This document shows positions 10,283 to 22,750 of a stretch of DNA of 64,000 nucleotides, piece by piece (within the stretch, counting starts at the first letter, position 1; each line of letters begins with the position of its first letter). Below the pieces are notes generated by a model. That model did not search any database. It was not told where the DNA came from and saw nothing but the letters and a program-made list of their open reading frames with translations. Source of the DNA: Salvia splendens (Eukaryota > Streptophyta > Magnoliopsida > Lamiales > Lamiaceae); contig NC_056049.1 of assembly GCF_004379255.2 (NCBI RefSeq), forward strand, positions 22,800,063 to 22,864,062. Direction: 5' to 3'. The position numbers and the translations under genes are program-made.

Positions 10283-11068
10283 CGAGTATATGTACAACTG
10301 CAGAAACATCACCAAATTAAGAAAATAGGTATTGCAGCCTGCCATTTTTGTCTCTACTCAAATCTTGTATCGTTGTAAATTGTTATGCCCCTCTTTTTGA
10401 ACTTCCCTAAACTGGAAAACTAGTTCACTGTAGTTCAATAGAATATGTTGTGCTTTTGATATCAGCAGTTTTTCTATCCCGTACATGTTCTAGTGGCCCC
10501 GCCTTTGGGTTTGAGTAGTTGGCTGCATCATAATAGAATGATAGAATAGATGTTTCTTACCACTAGTAAGTTGCTTTGCTTCTTACCAAAACAAATGGAA
10601 GCTTGCTTTGTTTTCCTCATTTATTTGAAGTTATTGAGAATATGAACAAATTGAGCTTTATTTTTTATGTAACTTGTAAAATTAATAATATTGTTAAGGT
10701 AGTACAATAATAATATAGTAATGAAGTAATAAAAATGAAGTGGATTGAACGGTGATCATATAAGATATGCAACATAACCTTTCTCTTAATTTAAACTCAA
10801 ATATAAAAATAAGTATTTTTGACGAGGTGATATAATCTCCATCATACTCAATGTTACACATTCTTGTTTGAAAGGGAGTATTTTTGACGATAAGAAATGA
10901 TATAAATTTAATAGAAAGGCTTCTGCAAAGAGTCTCATTTACTTCTACTGCAAAATATAAAGCCACTCACCAAAGTGAAAGAAGTTGAGGAGTTATTAAT
11001 CGTTGACATAGACAAAGGAAACAAGGAAAATATAAAGCAACGATTCAAAACTGGAAAACATAAAATCC
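10283..11068. other. Intergenic between EngB and BTF3 copy A
   Basis: The region contains the 3' UTRs of the two convergent genes and AT-rich DNA. No gene, RNA or clear transposon is seen. Confidence 0.4.
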
Positions 11069-13790
11069 TTAGGAGGTCTGGGTCTGTCCCTCCTCCGCAG
11101 CAGCTTCAAACGTCTCACCAGCTACAAGTTCTGGTACATCGTCATCATCATCTTCTGCTGCACCCGAACCAGCACCCGGTGCCTGCTTCTGGAATTGTTC
11201 TGCTAACTTTTTCAAATTCTCCAAGTTATCCGGACCTGAGAATTACATACATTAAGTTGTTTTCAGAAGAGCTTTTTGCAAAAAAAACAGATATCATAAT
11301 AAGGTGGCAAAAGAAAGGAAAAACTACACTTACCCAACTGGTTGATAATTTGAGGAAGAATGTCTTGCAATTCTGAAAGAACCATAAAAGAATTACAATG
11401 AGTCCAGCTTCTTATATACTTGAGATTAGTAGACAAATGTTTAACAATGCAAGCTTTCGATGAGATAACAAATATTTTGAGTTGAACATAAACAAGTGGA
11501 GAGTAACAAATTATAAGCATCACGAAAGAAAGTGAGATAATCAACAGAAAGAAGTGCATGATCAAGTGATGTTTAAACCTTAATTTCAATTTTCAGTTCA
11601 ACCTTATCAGCTATAAAAAATAGGTTTCGAGTAAACAGAGATAAACATACTCTTGTTCTGAGGAGTGCCACTAACAACCCAGGTGTTGGCTGCAACAGAT
11701 GCTTGAACTGAAAAAACAAAAGAAAAATTAGAACAAAAGTTATAAAGATGAGAAGTTGAGCAGTGTTATTAAAAAGCGGAGATGGCGGCGCCGTGGCGGA
11801 TGGCGGTGGCAGTTTCTAGGCTCAACGCCACCGCCACCATGTGATATGGCAGCTTACTCCCTTTTTTGAATGGCGGCCGCCATTCGCGAAGCGCCGTGGC
11901 AGGATATGGCTTTCATGGCGGTCGAGATGCCTTTTTGCCTTGTAAAACGACCCCACTTACCCCACTACCCGGCCCACGTGACATGTAACCTAGCCCATTG
12001 GCCATTATAAACAGTCTATTTATAGGGTTTATGGGAGTTTCTGGCTTCAAAACCATAACCGTTGCTGTCAATCCAAGTTATCGTCTCTCCAGTCTCCACA
12101 CGCACAAGGCTCCAGATTCTAGATTTTCATTCACGATTCAAGATAACTGAAAATTTTTATGTACTACTACTTGGACCATCCACAATAGCATCAGACTAGT
12201 ATAGTCTAGCCAAAAACTCTTCCTGCGATGGCATCATGCCCTTCCTACAGCCTAGCCACTGTCCTAGCCAAGTAACAGCCTAGCAATAGGCTAACAATAG
12301 CCTAGCCAATGCCCTAGCCAAACAAATAAATTGACATATACGATTTAATTCATTTTAATTATTGGTGTTTATCAAATATTAAAAAAAATGAAGTGAAATG
12401 AGTTGTAAATATAGAGTATAAATAATAAAAATAAAAATAAATAAATAAATCGCGTAGCCTATTGCTCGCCGCAAAATAGGCGGCCAGCGATCGGCTAGCC
12501 GGTTAGTCCATGCCCAACCTCTCGTCCGCTCCGCGCTCGTCCTTACCGTTAGCCGATTGCAATAGTGGACTAGATGCCCGCCCTAGCCGCTAGCCTGTGG
12601 CTAGGGCGGGCACTAATCCACTATTGTGGATGCTCAGTTTGTATTAATTCTACTATTTAATTCTCTCTCTTTTCTTATAATTGTTCTACTCGATGCATGA
12701 ATTAATTTCACTGTATAATTCTCTCTCTTTTCCTATAACTATTCTACTCGATGAAAGCGTCTCCATAATTATTGTCTTCCACCATTTAATTTTCTAATTT
12801 TCCTATAAGTATTCTAATTTTTTTGCATCTTATGTTATGTATTATATTTTATTTATTTGTTAATTTATCGACCGCCATTTACGCCATAATACCGCCATGC
12901 CGACCGCCATATCCCTATGGCGGTTTTTTGACCGACCGCCATAAGCCGCCATACGCTATTAATAACACGGAAGTTGAGAAGGCGGCAATGTTATCAATCT
13001 CGTATGGCGGCTTATGGCGGTCCGCCTAAAAACCGCCACAGGGATATGGCGTATTAGTATGGCGGATATGGCGGTCAATAATTAAATAAATAAATAATAC
13101 TTATATATTTATATATAATTCAAAAATTAGAAAATAATAAAAATATAAAATCTAAAACTATTAAAACAATTAAAAAGCATAAAATACAACTCTAATCTCC
13201 ATGTTTCTTGCATAATGCCCCATTCCTAAATGCAGTACACACGCAATGTTGTCAAATGGCAGATATGGCGGTGCTATGGCAGCGCCATGGTACTATGGCG
13301 TTTCCATCACCGAACGCCATGCCATAGCGTCATGGCAACGCCATATCTGCTATTTGATAACATTGGAAGGCGGGAGGATTGTACAAAAGTTTAAATGCCA
13401 GTAACTCATACCCTTTGGATTGACAAACTGTATAACCACATCTTCCTTGAAAATATTAACTTCCTCGATTGCAGGTATGGCATTCACTCCAATTCTCTTT
13501 AACGTACTTTGAAGTCTCTTGTCATCTGTGGTGGTCGTCTTGTGTACAGACTTCTTCTTTCTGCAGACCAACAAAAGCACTTTCATTAGAAACACAAACA
13601 AAAACAAAGCAAAGTTGAAAAGATGACAGATGTTACTCTTCTGCAACCAATAGTTCTGCCTCGACAACATAAATTAGTCTAAACTGTAAACAAAACTTTG
13701 CTGCATATCATCGAGAACAAACCTTCTCATTGTACCTTTCCCACCAGTTCTGACCGAACCGGCCATCTTCATTAATTTTTCGACATTCAT
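11069..13790 (-). CDS. BTF3: BTF3 / nascent polypeptide-associated complex beta subunit, copy A
   Basis: Minus-strand exons: 13723-13790, 13412-13560, 11651-11707, 11334-11372 and 11069-11235, giving 159 residues. A 5' UTR exon starts at 14275. The protein starts [20 protein letters not shown] with a basic KKKSVHK ribosome-binding stretch. The NAC domain follows ([36 protein letters not shown]), then an acidic tail ([18 protein letters not shown]). Known role: NAC beta pairs with NAC alpha at the ribosome exit tunnel and shields nascent chains; plant BTF3 also affects transcription and stress responses. Intron 3 (11708-13411) is swollen by several MITEs. All splice sites are canonical and no lesion is seen, so this copy looks functional. 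Confidence 0.92.
11776..11960. repeat. GC-rich fragment of a ggcggtggcg foldback family
   Basis: Within intron 3 of BTF3 copy A, ggcggcgccgtggcgg faces inverted ccgccattcgcg and ccaccgccacc blocks. It shares the atggcgg/ccgccat vocabulary of the elements at 12868-13070 and 13244-13366. Ends are not resolved. Confidence 0.4.
12174..12635. mobile_element. Harbinger-like MITE in BTF3-A intron 3
   Basis: The left end gaccatccacaatag pairs with the right end ctattgtggatgctc, whose inverse is gagcatccacaatag. Interior blocks tagcctagcc and ggctagggcgggc also pair. A target duplication was not found, so limits are approximate. Confidence 0.55.
12868..13070. mobile_element. Foldback MITE pair, ccgccat family, in BTF3-A intron 3
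   Basis: Arms of about 85 bp (gaccgccat... and ...atggcggtc) are inverted copies of each other. At the centre each arm ends in a terminus resembling gtgttattaatag or atgttatcaatctcg. This looks like two head-to-head copies of one MITE family rather than a single element. Confidence 0.5.
13244..13366. mobile_element. Short foldback MITE near BTF3-A exon 2
   Basis: caatgttgtcaaatggcag at the left pairs with the inverted right end tttgataacattgg over about 25 bp with few mismatches. The middle is built of atggcg/cgccat repeats. It lies only 46 bp inside the intron from the donor site of exon 2. Confidence 0.6.
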
Positions 13791-14340
13791 CTGCAGCATA
13801 GAGAGTCGGAGAAAATGATTACAACATACCAAAACAAAATCGCCAAAGCGAATTCATCCAAAGGCCTCTTATTTCGACAGCAATTCAGCATAAACAAAAA
13901 ACTATAGACAAACGCCTAGGTGCAAAACTAACCATTAGAACAATAAATTCCACATCTTTCAGCTAAACAATAGCATCTCTATCGCGATTTAAAATCTTTC
14001 AAAAGAAGATGCAATAAACCCGAAAGAACAATCAAAACTAGAAAACTATCACCTCTGGCGAGAAATAAACAAATCATGCCAAAAATTTCTAATTCAGCGG
14101 GAAATGAAACGAATATAAGGATTTCCAAATAAGAAAGCATAAGCAGGGTTCAAAAGTAGAAAACCCTCAATAGATTTACGGGAAAAAAAAGCTAAATCAA
14201 AAGCTAAAACAACAGGCAAACTGAAATCCACATGCCACAAATGGGTAAGAATCCAAAGAATGAAGAGAAATTACCTTTGTGAAAATGTGAAGAAGCAGAG
14301 TGAGGAGTGAGGGATGGAGAGGATAACAAAATGAAACCCT

Positions 14341-15930
14341 AGCGCCAGCTTCAATTAGGGGCTGCTCGCACAACCCTATTTGTATATGTATACAAAATTA
14401 TTTAATTACAGTGTCGCGCTTCAATTATCAAAATTAATTTGTGTCAGTATCAATATAAATTGGAATGGGGTGATTACACAATTTATATAAAATGTTACAC
14501 CTTTATCATATTAATATAATTGTAATGGATGACTACACAATTTATATAAAATGTTACACCTTTATCATATTACTACTATATTTGAAGTTTGAATAAATTA
14601 CATAAAATTTCATTTGTGTTTTAATTTAATAAAAATAATACATTTTATTAGGTGGTAACGGAGGGGCAGATCTTGCTGCAATGAATAAATTACATAAAAA
14701 TTTCATTTGCATTTTAATTTAATGCATTTCGCTAGTATAGTTTTGAACGTCGTCTATTATTTACTTACCTGACGTACAAAATATGAAACAATGATAAAAA
14801 AATAAAATTATACCAACATAAAATAATGATCAAAATTTTCTTATTACATGAAACAACGATGAATCACTATGTATCAATATGAAATAATTGGAATGAGACT
14901 GCCCCGCATTAATATTTTCAATTAACACCGGTTCTATTTGATATTGTGTCGACAATATAAGTATTTAGGTGCGCATTTATTAATTGAAAATCATTTACAT
15001 AATCTAGTACTACTATTATTTGCTTTGACACCTAGCATGCACCTCGACTGCCACACAATATTATCGGTTATTGTCGGTTAACTAGATGAACCAATAGTTA
15101 ACCGTTGGTTCCACATTCTCTCAACCTGTAACCAGCCCCCAAAACCAATAGCACGGTCCAGTTGAACCATCGTACGTTGTTTTCGGTTCTAAACCGGTCG
15201 TCCGATTAAAACAAGCACCTCTACCTCCACCTGCTCCCACCACTACTTACTCGTTGAGGTTAAATAAAATACAAGCCGTGTTTTAGTTACAAACTAAGCT
15301 CTTTAATTATTTTCTCTATCAAACAATATACTCTATTTAGGGGTGTTCGATTTACAAGATTGTATGTATCATAGGATTAAATTTGCAGTGTGTTTGGTTC
15401 ATGAGATTCAATTCCACAACTTAATCATAGATGGATAATCATGGAATAATTAGTTATAGCTAACCCTCTATGACTAAATTAATCTCACAACTCAATTCTA
15501 TATTATATTTTGGTATTATTTTATCTTGGAAACCGAACATCACCTTATATTGTTGCGCCAAGATTAAATTAGCATTGTTGGCCCAACGCAATGCCATATT
15601 CATCTTGCACAAGTTTAGGAAATGAAAGCCCCTTGGACCCTGGAGGCTAACCACGAGACCAAATGCAACACTGTGATTCTAATCCTACTAGACACTAAAT
15701 TTTCATAGTTTCACGTAATAGTTAATTTTGATTGCGAGTAACTTTACACATTCATTACATAAGAACTTGTATTCCAAAGAAAAATATACTCCCGAGTGTT
15801 TACTATCATAACTCATTCCTATACATGTAAAGAGCAAAAGTATGTGCTCAATATATATGCTTTCATAATGGATCAAGGTAAGAAGATAGCTATGGTGGAA
15901 TGGTGTTGTTGATGAAGAAGCAATCAAGTC
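14341..15930. other. Intergenic between BTF3-A and the fatty alcohol oxidase
   Basis: The BTF3-A 5' end and promoter lie at the left. The rest is AT-rich and includes one Tourist-like MITE (15340-15544). No gene is seen. Confidence 0.4.
15340..15544. mobile_element. Tourist-like MITE with TTA target duplication
   Basis: The left end ggggtgttcgatttacaag pairs with the right end cttggaaaccgaacatcacc with a few mismatches. TTA flanks both sides (15337-15339 and 15545-15547). At 205 bp with a palindromic interior it fits a PIF/Harbinger-derived Tourist element. Confidence 0.7.
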
Positions 15931-18900
15931 TCACATCTTGAATCTCTCAGCAATCCCATTAGAGATGCAATAGGCAGTTGATTGAATTGTGATCATAGGA
16001 TTCACACCAAGTGCCCCAGGTAGCACACTTGCATCACACACAAACAGCCCCTCTGCTTCCCAACTCTCCCCATTTCCATCAACTCCACCCTCCCTCTCAT
16101 CCACCCCCATCCTGCAGCTCCCCATCTGATGCGCCGAACAATACGTCGTCCAATTCTTCACCATCGACTTCGGCCCCTCCCCCGCCACCACCCTCTCCAG
16201 AAACCCCTCCACCTCCCCCTCGCTCACCCCTCCGCACCTCATCCTCTGTCCATCGCTCTGATGCGTCCCCACCTCCGTTGCCCCGGCCGCCACTAGTATC
16301 CGCAGCGCCCGCCTCAGCCCCGCCCTCATGTTTTCCTTGTCCTCACTGTTATCCATCTTATAACTTATCCGCCCTGGCCTGGTAACCTCCCCGGTCCCCT
16401 TGTCTCGAATCATCGAGAAAAGGTGGGCCGTGCGTGAGTACTTTAGTAGATCCTCCTTCGCCTCGGCCCCTGACTTCCACGGCCGTAGGGCCGCGAATGA
16501 CCCTGGGCCGAGGATTGGAGACTCTATTATAGCTCTCACATTTGGTACATTGTTATCGTTGTTGTTGTCGTCGTCGATTACTTTGTGTAGCGATGTGATT
16601 ATGCCTCCTTCGTTGATTTTCCCTTCGAGATCGGATTCCGTCTCCGGGAAGTATCCCCACGCCATCAGCACCGGGTGGAGGTGGAGATTCCGGCCGATGT
16701 TAGGGTTTCTCAAACCACTCGCGATTAACAGAGGAGGTGTTAAAAGCGCGCCGCAAGCAGAGATTGTAACCCTAGCTTCGATCAGGATCTTCCTCCTCAT
16801 CTCTTCATTAGTAGATCTGGCGATAACTCCGATGCAGCGTTTCCGCGTCGATCCGTCGCGATCCTCCATCAGAAACCGCTCCGCTTCACAGCCGGAGACG
16901 ATGACCGCGCCGGCGTTCACGGCGTCGACGAGCCAGGTGGTGTCGGTGCCTCTCTTCTCCCCTCTGATGCAGCCGTAGCAGCAGGATCCGCAGTAGTGGC
17001 CGCTCGGCGAATTCCGCGGCACTCGATCGGCTTTCAATCCGAGCTTCTCGCATCCGCGGCGGAGGATCTGATTCTGGAAACTCTCCCGATCGCAATCCTC
17101 CGTCACGCCGATTCTCTCGCACACTCTCTCCATCGCATCGGAGTAGTCGGAGCTCGCGAACAGCGGCAGATCTGACCACTCGTCGAGCACGGATTTAGGC
17201 GTTTTGATGCTGGCGGACCAGTTCACGGCGGAGCCTCCTCCGACGGTGGATCCGGCGAGAAGCATCACGTTTCCGTCTAAGCTCGCCAGTACCCCGCCGG
17301 ATTCGTAGAGCTCCTTCATCGAGGGGCCTTCGAGGGCGGAATAGTCTCTGCTGGTGTAGTAATTCCCCTTCTCGAGGACAACCACTTTGAAACCCTTGCT
17401 GGCTAGATTCGCCGCTGCGACGCCACCGCCGCAGCCGGAGCCGACGATTACGACGTCGCATTCGATTTTGCACACCTTGTCTGCGGTCACTTTCAGGCCT
17501 TTCTCCGCCACAGAGCTGGGGAAGGAGAAATCGGTCTCGTCTCTTGTTTCGATTATTCCCTTCTCCAGAGGCCTCTCTTCGGGGAAGAAGGTCGAAGATT
17601 TCTCATCTTCGTCAACCTCATAACCTATCGCTTTCCACGCCGGATTTCTAGAATCTTCTCCGACCTGTCACAGTCACAGAAAGATATCAGTCTGGAATCT
17701 CATTTGCATGAATGAATGAAGAAGAAACTGATTGGGTGTGCTGAAGCCCACCCTAGCACCCCTAATTGCATTGCATTCCTGAGTTCTTTGGAATTTTCTT
17801 CCTTTAATTTCATTTTACTTTTTAGTTAACAAATCATTCGAGAGATTATTTCTAATTCTTAATTACTACTATTTGTTCTTTTTGTTTTAATTCTTATTTC
17901 ATAAATTTTAATCAGGATTCACAACTGATATTATTATACTAATAGTTTTTTACAGTATAATTATTGCTATCCTTTTTATCAATTTTTTTTAAAAATTGAT
18001 AATATCTAGTTATCTACGACTCATTGTCTTTTATTTCTTTTCTATTTAATCATCTTAACTAGTAGTACTAATATTCAAATCATTTTTTTTTCTTTTCAAC
18101 TTTATCAATTTTTAAAAATATGAATCGTCTAGTGCCATGACTATTAATAATGGACGAGAGAGTATTAAATTTAAGGGAGGGGTATAAGTTAGGCACCAAA
18201 ATTGTGGAAAAGAAAAACAAATAGAAAAGGGATATTACTTAATTTGCATGGTATTGTTAGGTAATCTGTCGATTTTTTTATGATTACTACTAATAATAAG
18301 TCCAATGATAATTAATAGTAGTATAGTGCTGGTAAATGCATTACCCTAAAGGGACGTCGAATCAAGTCTACTAACTGCAAATTTTTATTTTCATTTTATG
18401 GGAATTAGGTGTATTTTTCCATAGGGGGAAATTGATGAAAACAATTAACCTTAGTAGGCCGGCGCCTACTAAGATAATGTTGAATCATTTTCTAATTGTA
18501 TAGTAAAATATGACAAGTGTAAACAAGTTTCTTGATTAGGAGTATTTCTTTTTGCTTAATCAATCTAATGTATTATTAAAGTCAACAATTATTAAAGGAT
18601 GCTACCATGGAAACTTAATTGATGTGATCATAGATAATTACTATATCTATATGTAGATAGTATTAAACTATAATTATGGACCATTGAAAAACCGACAGTC
18701 ACATTCAAAGGTTAAAGTTTTGTAAGGAAAAGAGCAACATTACGTTAGTTTGGATACTTCAAGTTCATCAATTTCAATTATAATAGGCTAATAGCCACTT
18801 AATGTTTTGCTAATTAATGTTGGATGATCATCACTATTAGGGATAATACCCATTTTAATAAACTTTTATTATTAAATAAGTACTACTAGTATTCTATTTT

Positions 18901-19787
18901 TTTAATTTTATAAAACAGGCTAAATTTTGTGACTTAAATGACTACTTATTACTACTCATTATTATAACTCATGCCTTATTCTTATGCTATATGTCAAAAA
19001 AACATGTATTGTCATCACTAAACAACTAATGTATGTACTTATTCTTATACTCATTTTGCTAACCCATCTCATGATCCATTTAGCACCCAAAAAAGATCAA
19101 AATTACTAAAACTACATGAAATTCTTCTTAAGAAGTAATCAATAAATGTAAGTAGAAATTACCTGAGAGTAGAAAACAAGCAAAACCATGAACTTGAGGA
19201 ACACAAAGGCAAGCCTGAGAGGTGTGATGAAGCAATGCTGCAGCCATTTCTGCACAACTTTCTCCCTCTTCTCCAAAGATATCTCTGAGAATTTCTTCAA
19301 ATATGGCCACTCACTCCCAACGCTAAGGCTTCCACACATCAACAACGTCCCAATTCTCGTCGATAGGATTTTCAACAAACCTCTCACCAATATTCGGGTT
19401 TCAAAGAATCCCCTCTTCGCCACCACCTCAGCCACCTACAAGAAAACGAGGGTTAATAGCCGCTTAAATCACAATTTTTTTTCAAATTAATTCCAGTCAC
19501 TGAAATAAGTATTTTCTTATTTTTTTTCTTATTTTAATAAAACAAAGTTGTTTTGAAAAAAAAAACTATACCTCGTCGGGCACTGGGTACCGAGAGGCGG
19601 AGGATTGGTAGAAGGAGGCGACGGCCTTGCTCGGGGAATCGCCCTTCGTGTAATCTTGATACGAAATTGCGGGTATGAAAGCCTCGGAGATGCTAGCTAG
19701 TGCTTCTAGCTCAGAAGGAGGGTATCCATGGCTGTATTTTGTTTCTCTTCTTCCACCTCTAAGTGTTGGATGACCTTTTCTATCCAT
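15931..19787 (-). CDS. FAO: Long-chain fatty alcohol oxidase (GMC family)
   Basis: Minus-strand exons: 19572-19787, 19163-19435 and 15931-17664, all in phase 0, giving 740 residues, the usual FAO size. Hydrophobic stretches near residues 88-110 and 143-162 are membrane segments. The FAD dinucleotide fold is [14 protein letters not shown] at about 235-250. A GMC signature ([14 protein letters not shown]) follows. The C-terminal half has [13 protein letters not shown] and [13 protein letters not shown] with the active-site region. Known reaction: oxidation of long-chain fatty alcohols to aldehydes with hydrogen peroxide release (EC 1.1.3.20) in membranes, linked to omega-oxidation and wax turnover. 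Intron 2 (17665-19162) is long and AT-rich with nothing recognisable. No lesion is seen. The paralogue number cannot be set. Confidence 0.93.
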
Positions 19788-22397
19788 TTTCTCTCTGTAT
19801 ATATGTGTATAAGTTTATTTTGCTTTTGGTTTGAGATTGTGTTTGAATATGAATGGGTATTTATAAAGAGACGGAATGCATATATCTGGATTTGTTGAGT
19901 GTGAAATGTGAATATGTGCAAGTTGTAAAATTATACTGATTAGTTTAATACTAATGCAAGTATACTATACATATTAGTTATATTATACTACTTCTAGATG
20001 ACTCATCTTTGAAAAGGCAACTCTATTGCACTTTAATTAACAGATCACAATCATGAGTTTTGATTTGGTGGACTTTTTGTTGGAATATTAATTAATAAAC
20101 TTGATTTGGTAAATATCTAAATATTATACTAATATCTAGATATTATAAAATAATCTAGAATTAGGGATGAAAAATATCTAGATATTTTGGAAGAATTAAA
20201 TAGAGATAGAATTCTCTAAAATATAGTAGATGTTATCTAAAAATATCTAGATTTTTATGGAGAAAAATCAAGATATTTAGAATATAAAAAAAATTAAGTA
20301 GAAAATTCTAGAATGTGTTAGGATGCCTATAAATAGGGGTGAGTTGTAACATTTTGAATAAGTTGAAAAGTTGAGAGAATTTGAAAAATAAAGAGTGACT
20401 TAGTTTTCCCCACACCAACATCTCCTAAATCGCTTCCCAAATATTCCACCCATTGCCCCCTCAAATATTTCCTCCAAACTAAAATACTCCTCCAACATAC
20501 ATCTTGTATTTCCAAACACTTTTTACCAGCCTTCTTTGAATGAGATGTTTTCTAATTTATTGATTGTAATGGCGTGTGTCCATTTGTTGATCATGTGTCA
20601 AAAAAGCTATTTTGTCGTGTATATTTATTGAAAGATAAGATAAGATAAGACAGAATCATACTTTAAATTCCAAATTATTTCATTTTTGATAGGTGGAATT
20701 GTTCTCAATTATTAATGATCCATTACCCTTTTCATGCATAATTAAAAGAGAGAATTATAATTTTAGTCCTTGGGTATTGTAGTAGTATTATTTGTGGCCC
20801 TTATTCTTTTAAAATTATCATCAAACATTCCTAGATATTGATATCGTGTCGCTCGAATGACTTTAATTTTTTTATATCAAAATACCTATAGTTATTTATG
20901 TCTTTTCATGAGAGAAAGAATGTTACTTTGACTCATTCATTTCCCTTCAAATATGTGTTGTGACGAGAAATTATTTGTCACATACTTAGATGACTTCTCT
21001 TGGGAAATAGTTTGGTTAAATTAAAGATGGACTTAAATATTTCTAGTCAAGATGGAGTTTGTTAACACTTCAATGTAGTTTTCTATGTTTTCCAATTAAC
21101 ATCTCAAAGTATTTTTCTTTTCAAATTTGTATTATGTTCATAAAAAATAGTCTTGAAAGTGACAATACGTGTTTTTAATGCAAAATTGATAAAATATGTG
21201 AAAAATAGATTGACAAAATTGTTGAAGTATTGATGATAAAAAAAATTGACTACTTGAAAAAAAACATTACATGAATGAATAAAATTAATTTTGATGGACG
21301 AACTAAAATGACAAAGTAAGATTATAGACAAAATAGTATATAATCCCTCTGTGATTAATGACTCACTTTGACTCTGCATGAGTTTAGAAATTACTTAACA
21401 TTCTAAAGAAAAATAGATAAGACAAAAGTAGTGGAATGAGAGATAAAAGATTCATTTTTATATACTACTACTTATAGTAATAGAGTGTGAGAGTAAATAA
21501 CAAAATAATAGGCTATTGAGCATCTTTAACTAAATGACAAAATAAAATTTTGAAAATCGATGGATGACTATATAAAAAATTGGGTTTTTTAGTAGTACTA
21601 TTGATTTTAGAGTATATGCATAAGAAATAAATTAATAATAATATAAAAATACTAAAAATGGCGATACAATTGTACATTTGTCCCTCATTCCCTGACAGTA
21701 TCCTCCACTGAATTTAGAGTCGGAGAACAAACTAACATGCAATCAAATCGAAGAGATATTGTGTGAATTAAAAAAAAAAATTAAAATCCGTAATTCTCAA
21801 ATTTTAGTAGTATTTTATTTATTTTATTTACATTATTGACGTCTAGATTTTAAGTTCACTATTTGGGGTTTGCACTTACGATTCACAATTGCGGTTTGCA
21901 AATTTGGCATTCACATTTAAGAATAAAACAAAACTATATACCATAATCTGAGTTCAAGATATCCATAATTTTGAGTGACTCTGAGTTTTAGAAAAATTAT
22001 TTAGTGTAATATAGTAGAGAGAGAAATGGTAGTTAGGTGAAGAGATGAATTTATTTCCAAATATGATAATGAGACATTTTAAGTGGAACAAATTAAAAAA
22101 GAAAGGTAGACATCTTGAATGGAACGAAGGAAATAGTTATTTATTTAGTAAAATTTAAAAGTGGTGAAGTTAATTAAAAATTACATAATTTAAATGCTCC
22201 ATAATTTAATCAGTGTTTGCCATGTAAGTAGATATGAGTTTCCTTCATAGATATGGACAGTTTTCTGAAAGTAGAAATACTTGCATTTCAGCCTCTTTAC
22301 TTATTTGTTACGTGCATATTATCTGAGAGCAATAAATGTAACAAAATGCTAATTATACACGCAGCTATGATCTAATGCACTAATTAATATGGCAATG
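19788..22397. other. AT-rich intergenic region left of the Ty3 element
   Basis: The FAO promoter is at the left, with a solo LTR at 20078-20518. The remainder is AT-rich with no supported gene. Confidence 0.4.
20078..20518 (+). mobile_element. Solo LTR with perfect CTTTT duplication
   Basis: The 441-bp sequence starts TGTTGGAATATTAAT and ends TTTCCAAACA. It is flanked by CTTTT at 20073-20077 and 20519-20523. A promoter-like cctataaataggggtg lies at about 20328, so orientation is plus. A run of tctagatatt palindromes fills the upstream half. Confidence 0.78.
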
Positions 22398-22719
22398 TGA
22401 TACGAGAATATCTCTACGAATATCTCCAAATCTCTCTTATTTAGTTTAATATTGATTTAGCATATATTTCCCATATATTATTAGGATCTTTATTTTCTTG
22501 TTCTCTAAGTCAGGATAGTCTTATAAATAGGAGGCATTGTATTCTTCCCATTCATTCAAGAAATATCAATTATCTTTCTATTTTATTTTCTCTTATTCTC
22601 TTTCCATTCAAAGTGCAAAACGCACAAAACTCTAATTTTGACGACGGATTGATCGACGGGCAAAAGCTCCCGCGACGTTCGACGCAAAATCTACGAGTTA
22701 AGGAACTTCATCCTTAACA
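22398..22719 (+). repeat. 5' LTR of the Ty3 element (322 bp)
   Basis: It begins TGATACGAG and ends cttcatccttaaca. A tataaatagg box lies mid-way, followed by ttcattcaagaaata. It corresponds to the 3' LTR only at the ends and around the TATA region. Confidence 0.8.
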
Positions 22720-22721
22720 AG

Positions 22722-22733
22722 TGGTGCTTTCAT
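22722..22733 (+). promoter_or_regulatory. Primer binding site
   Basis: tggtgctttcat follows the 5' LTR by two bases. This is a common plant retroelement site; the tRNA was not assigned. Confidence 0.6.
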
Positions 22734-22750
22734 CCCGAACTCACTGAATC

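Noticed and set aside
16011..16978. Pro/Ser-rich plus-strand frames opposite the FAO gene
   Set aside because: They are shadows of the GC-rich FAO exon on the other strand; splice sites, length and motifs all support the minus strand.
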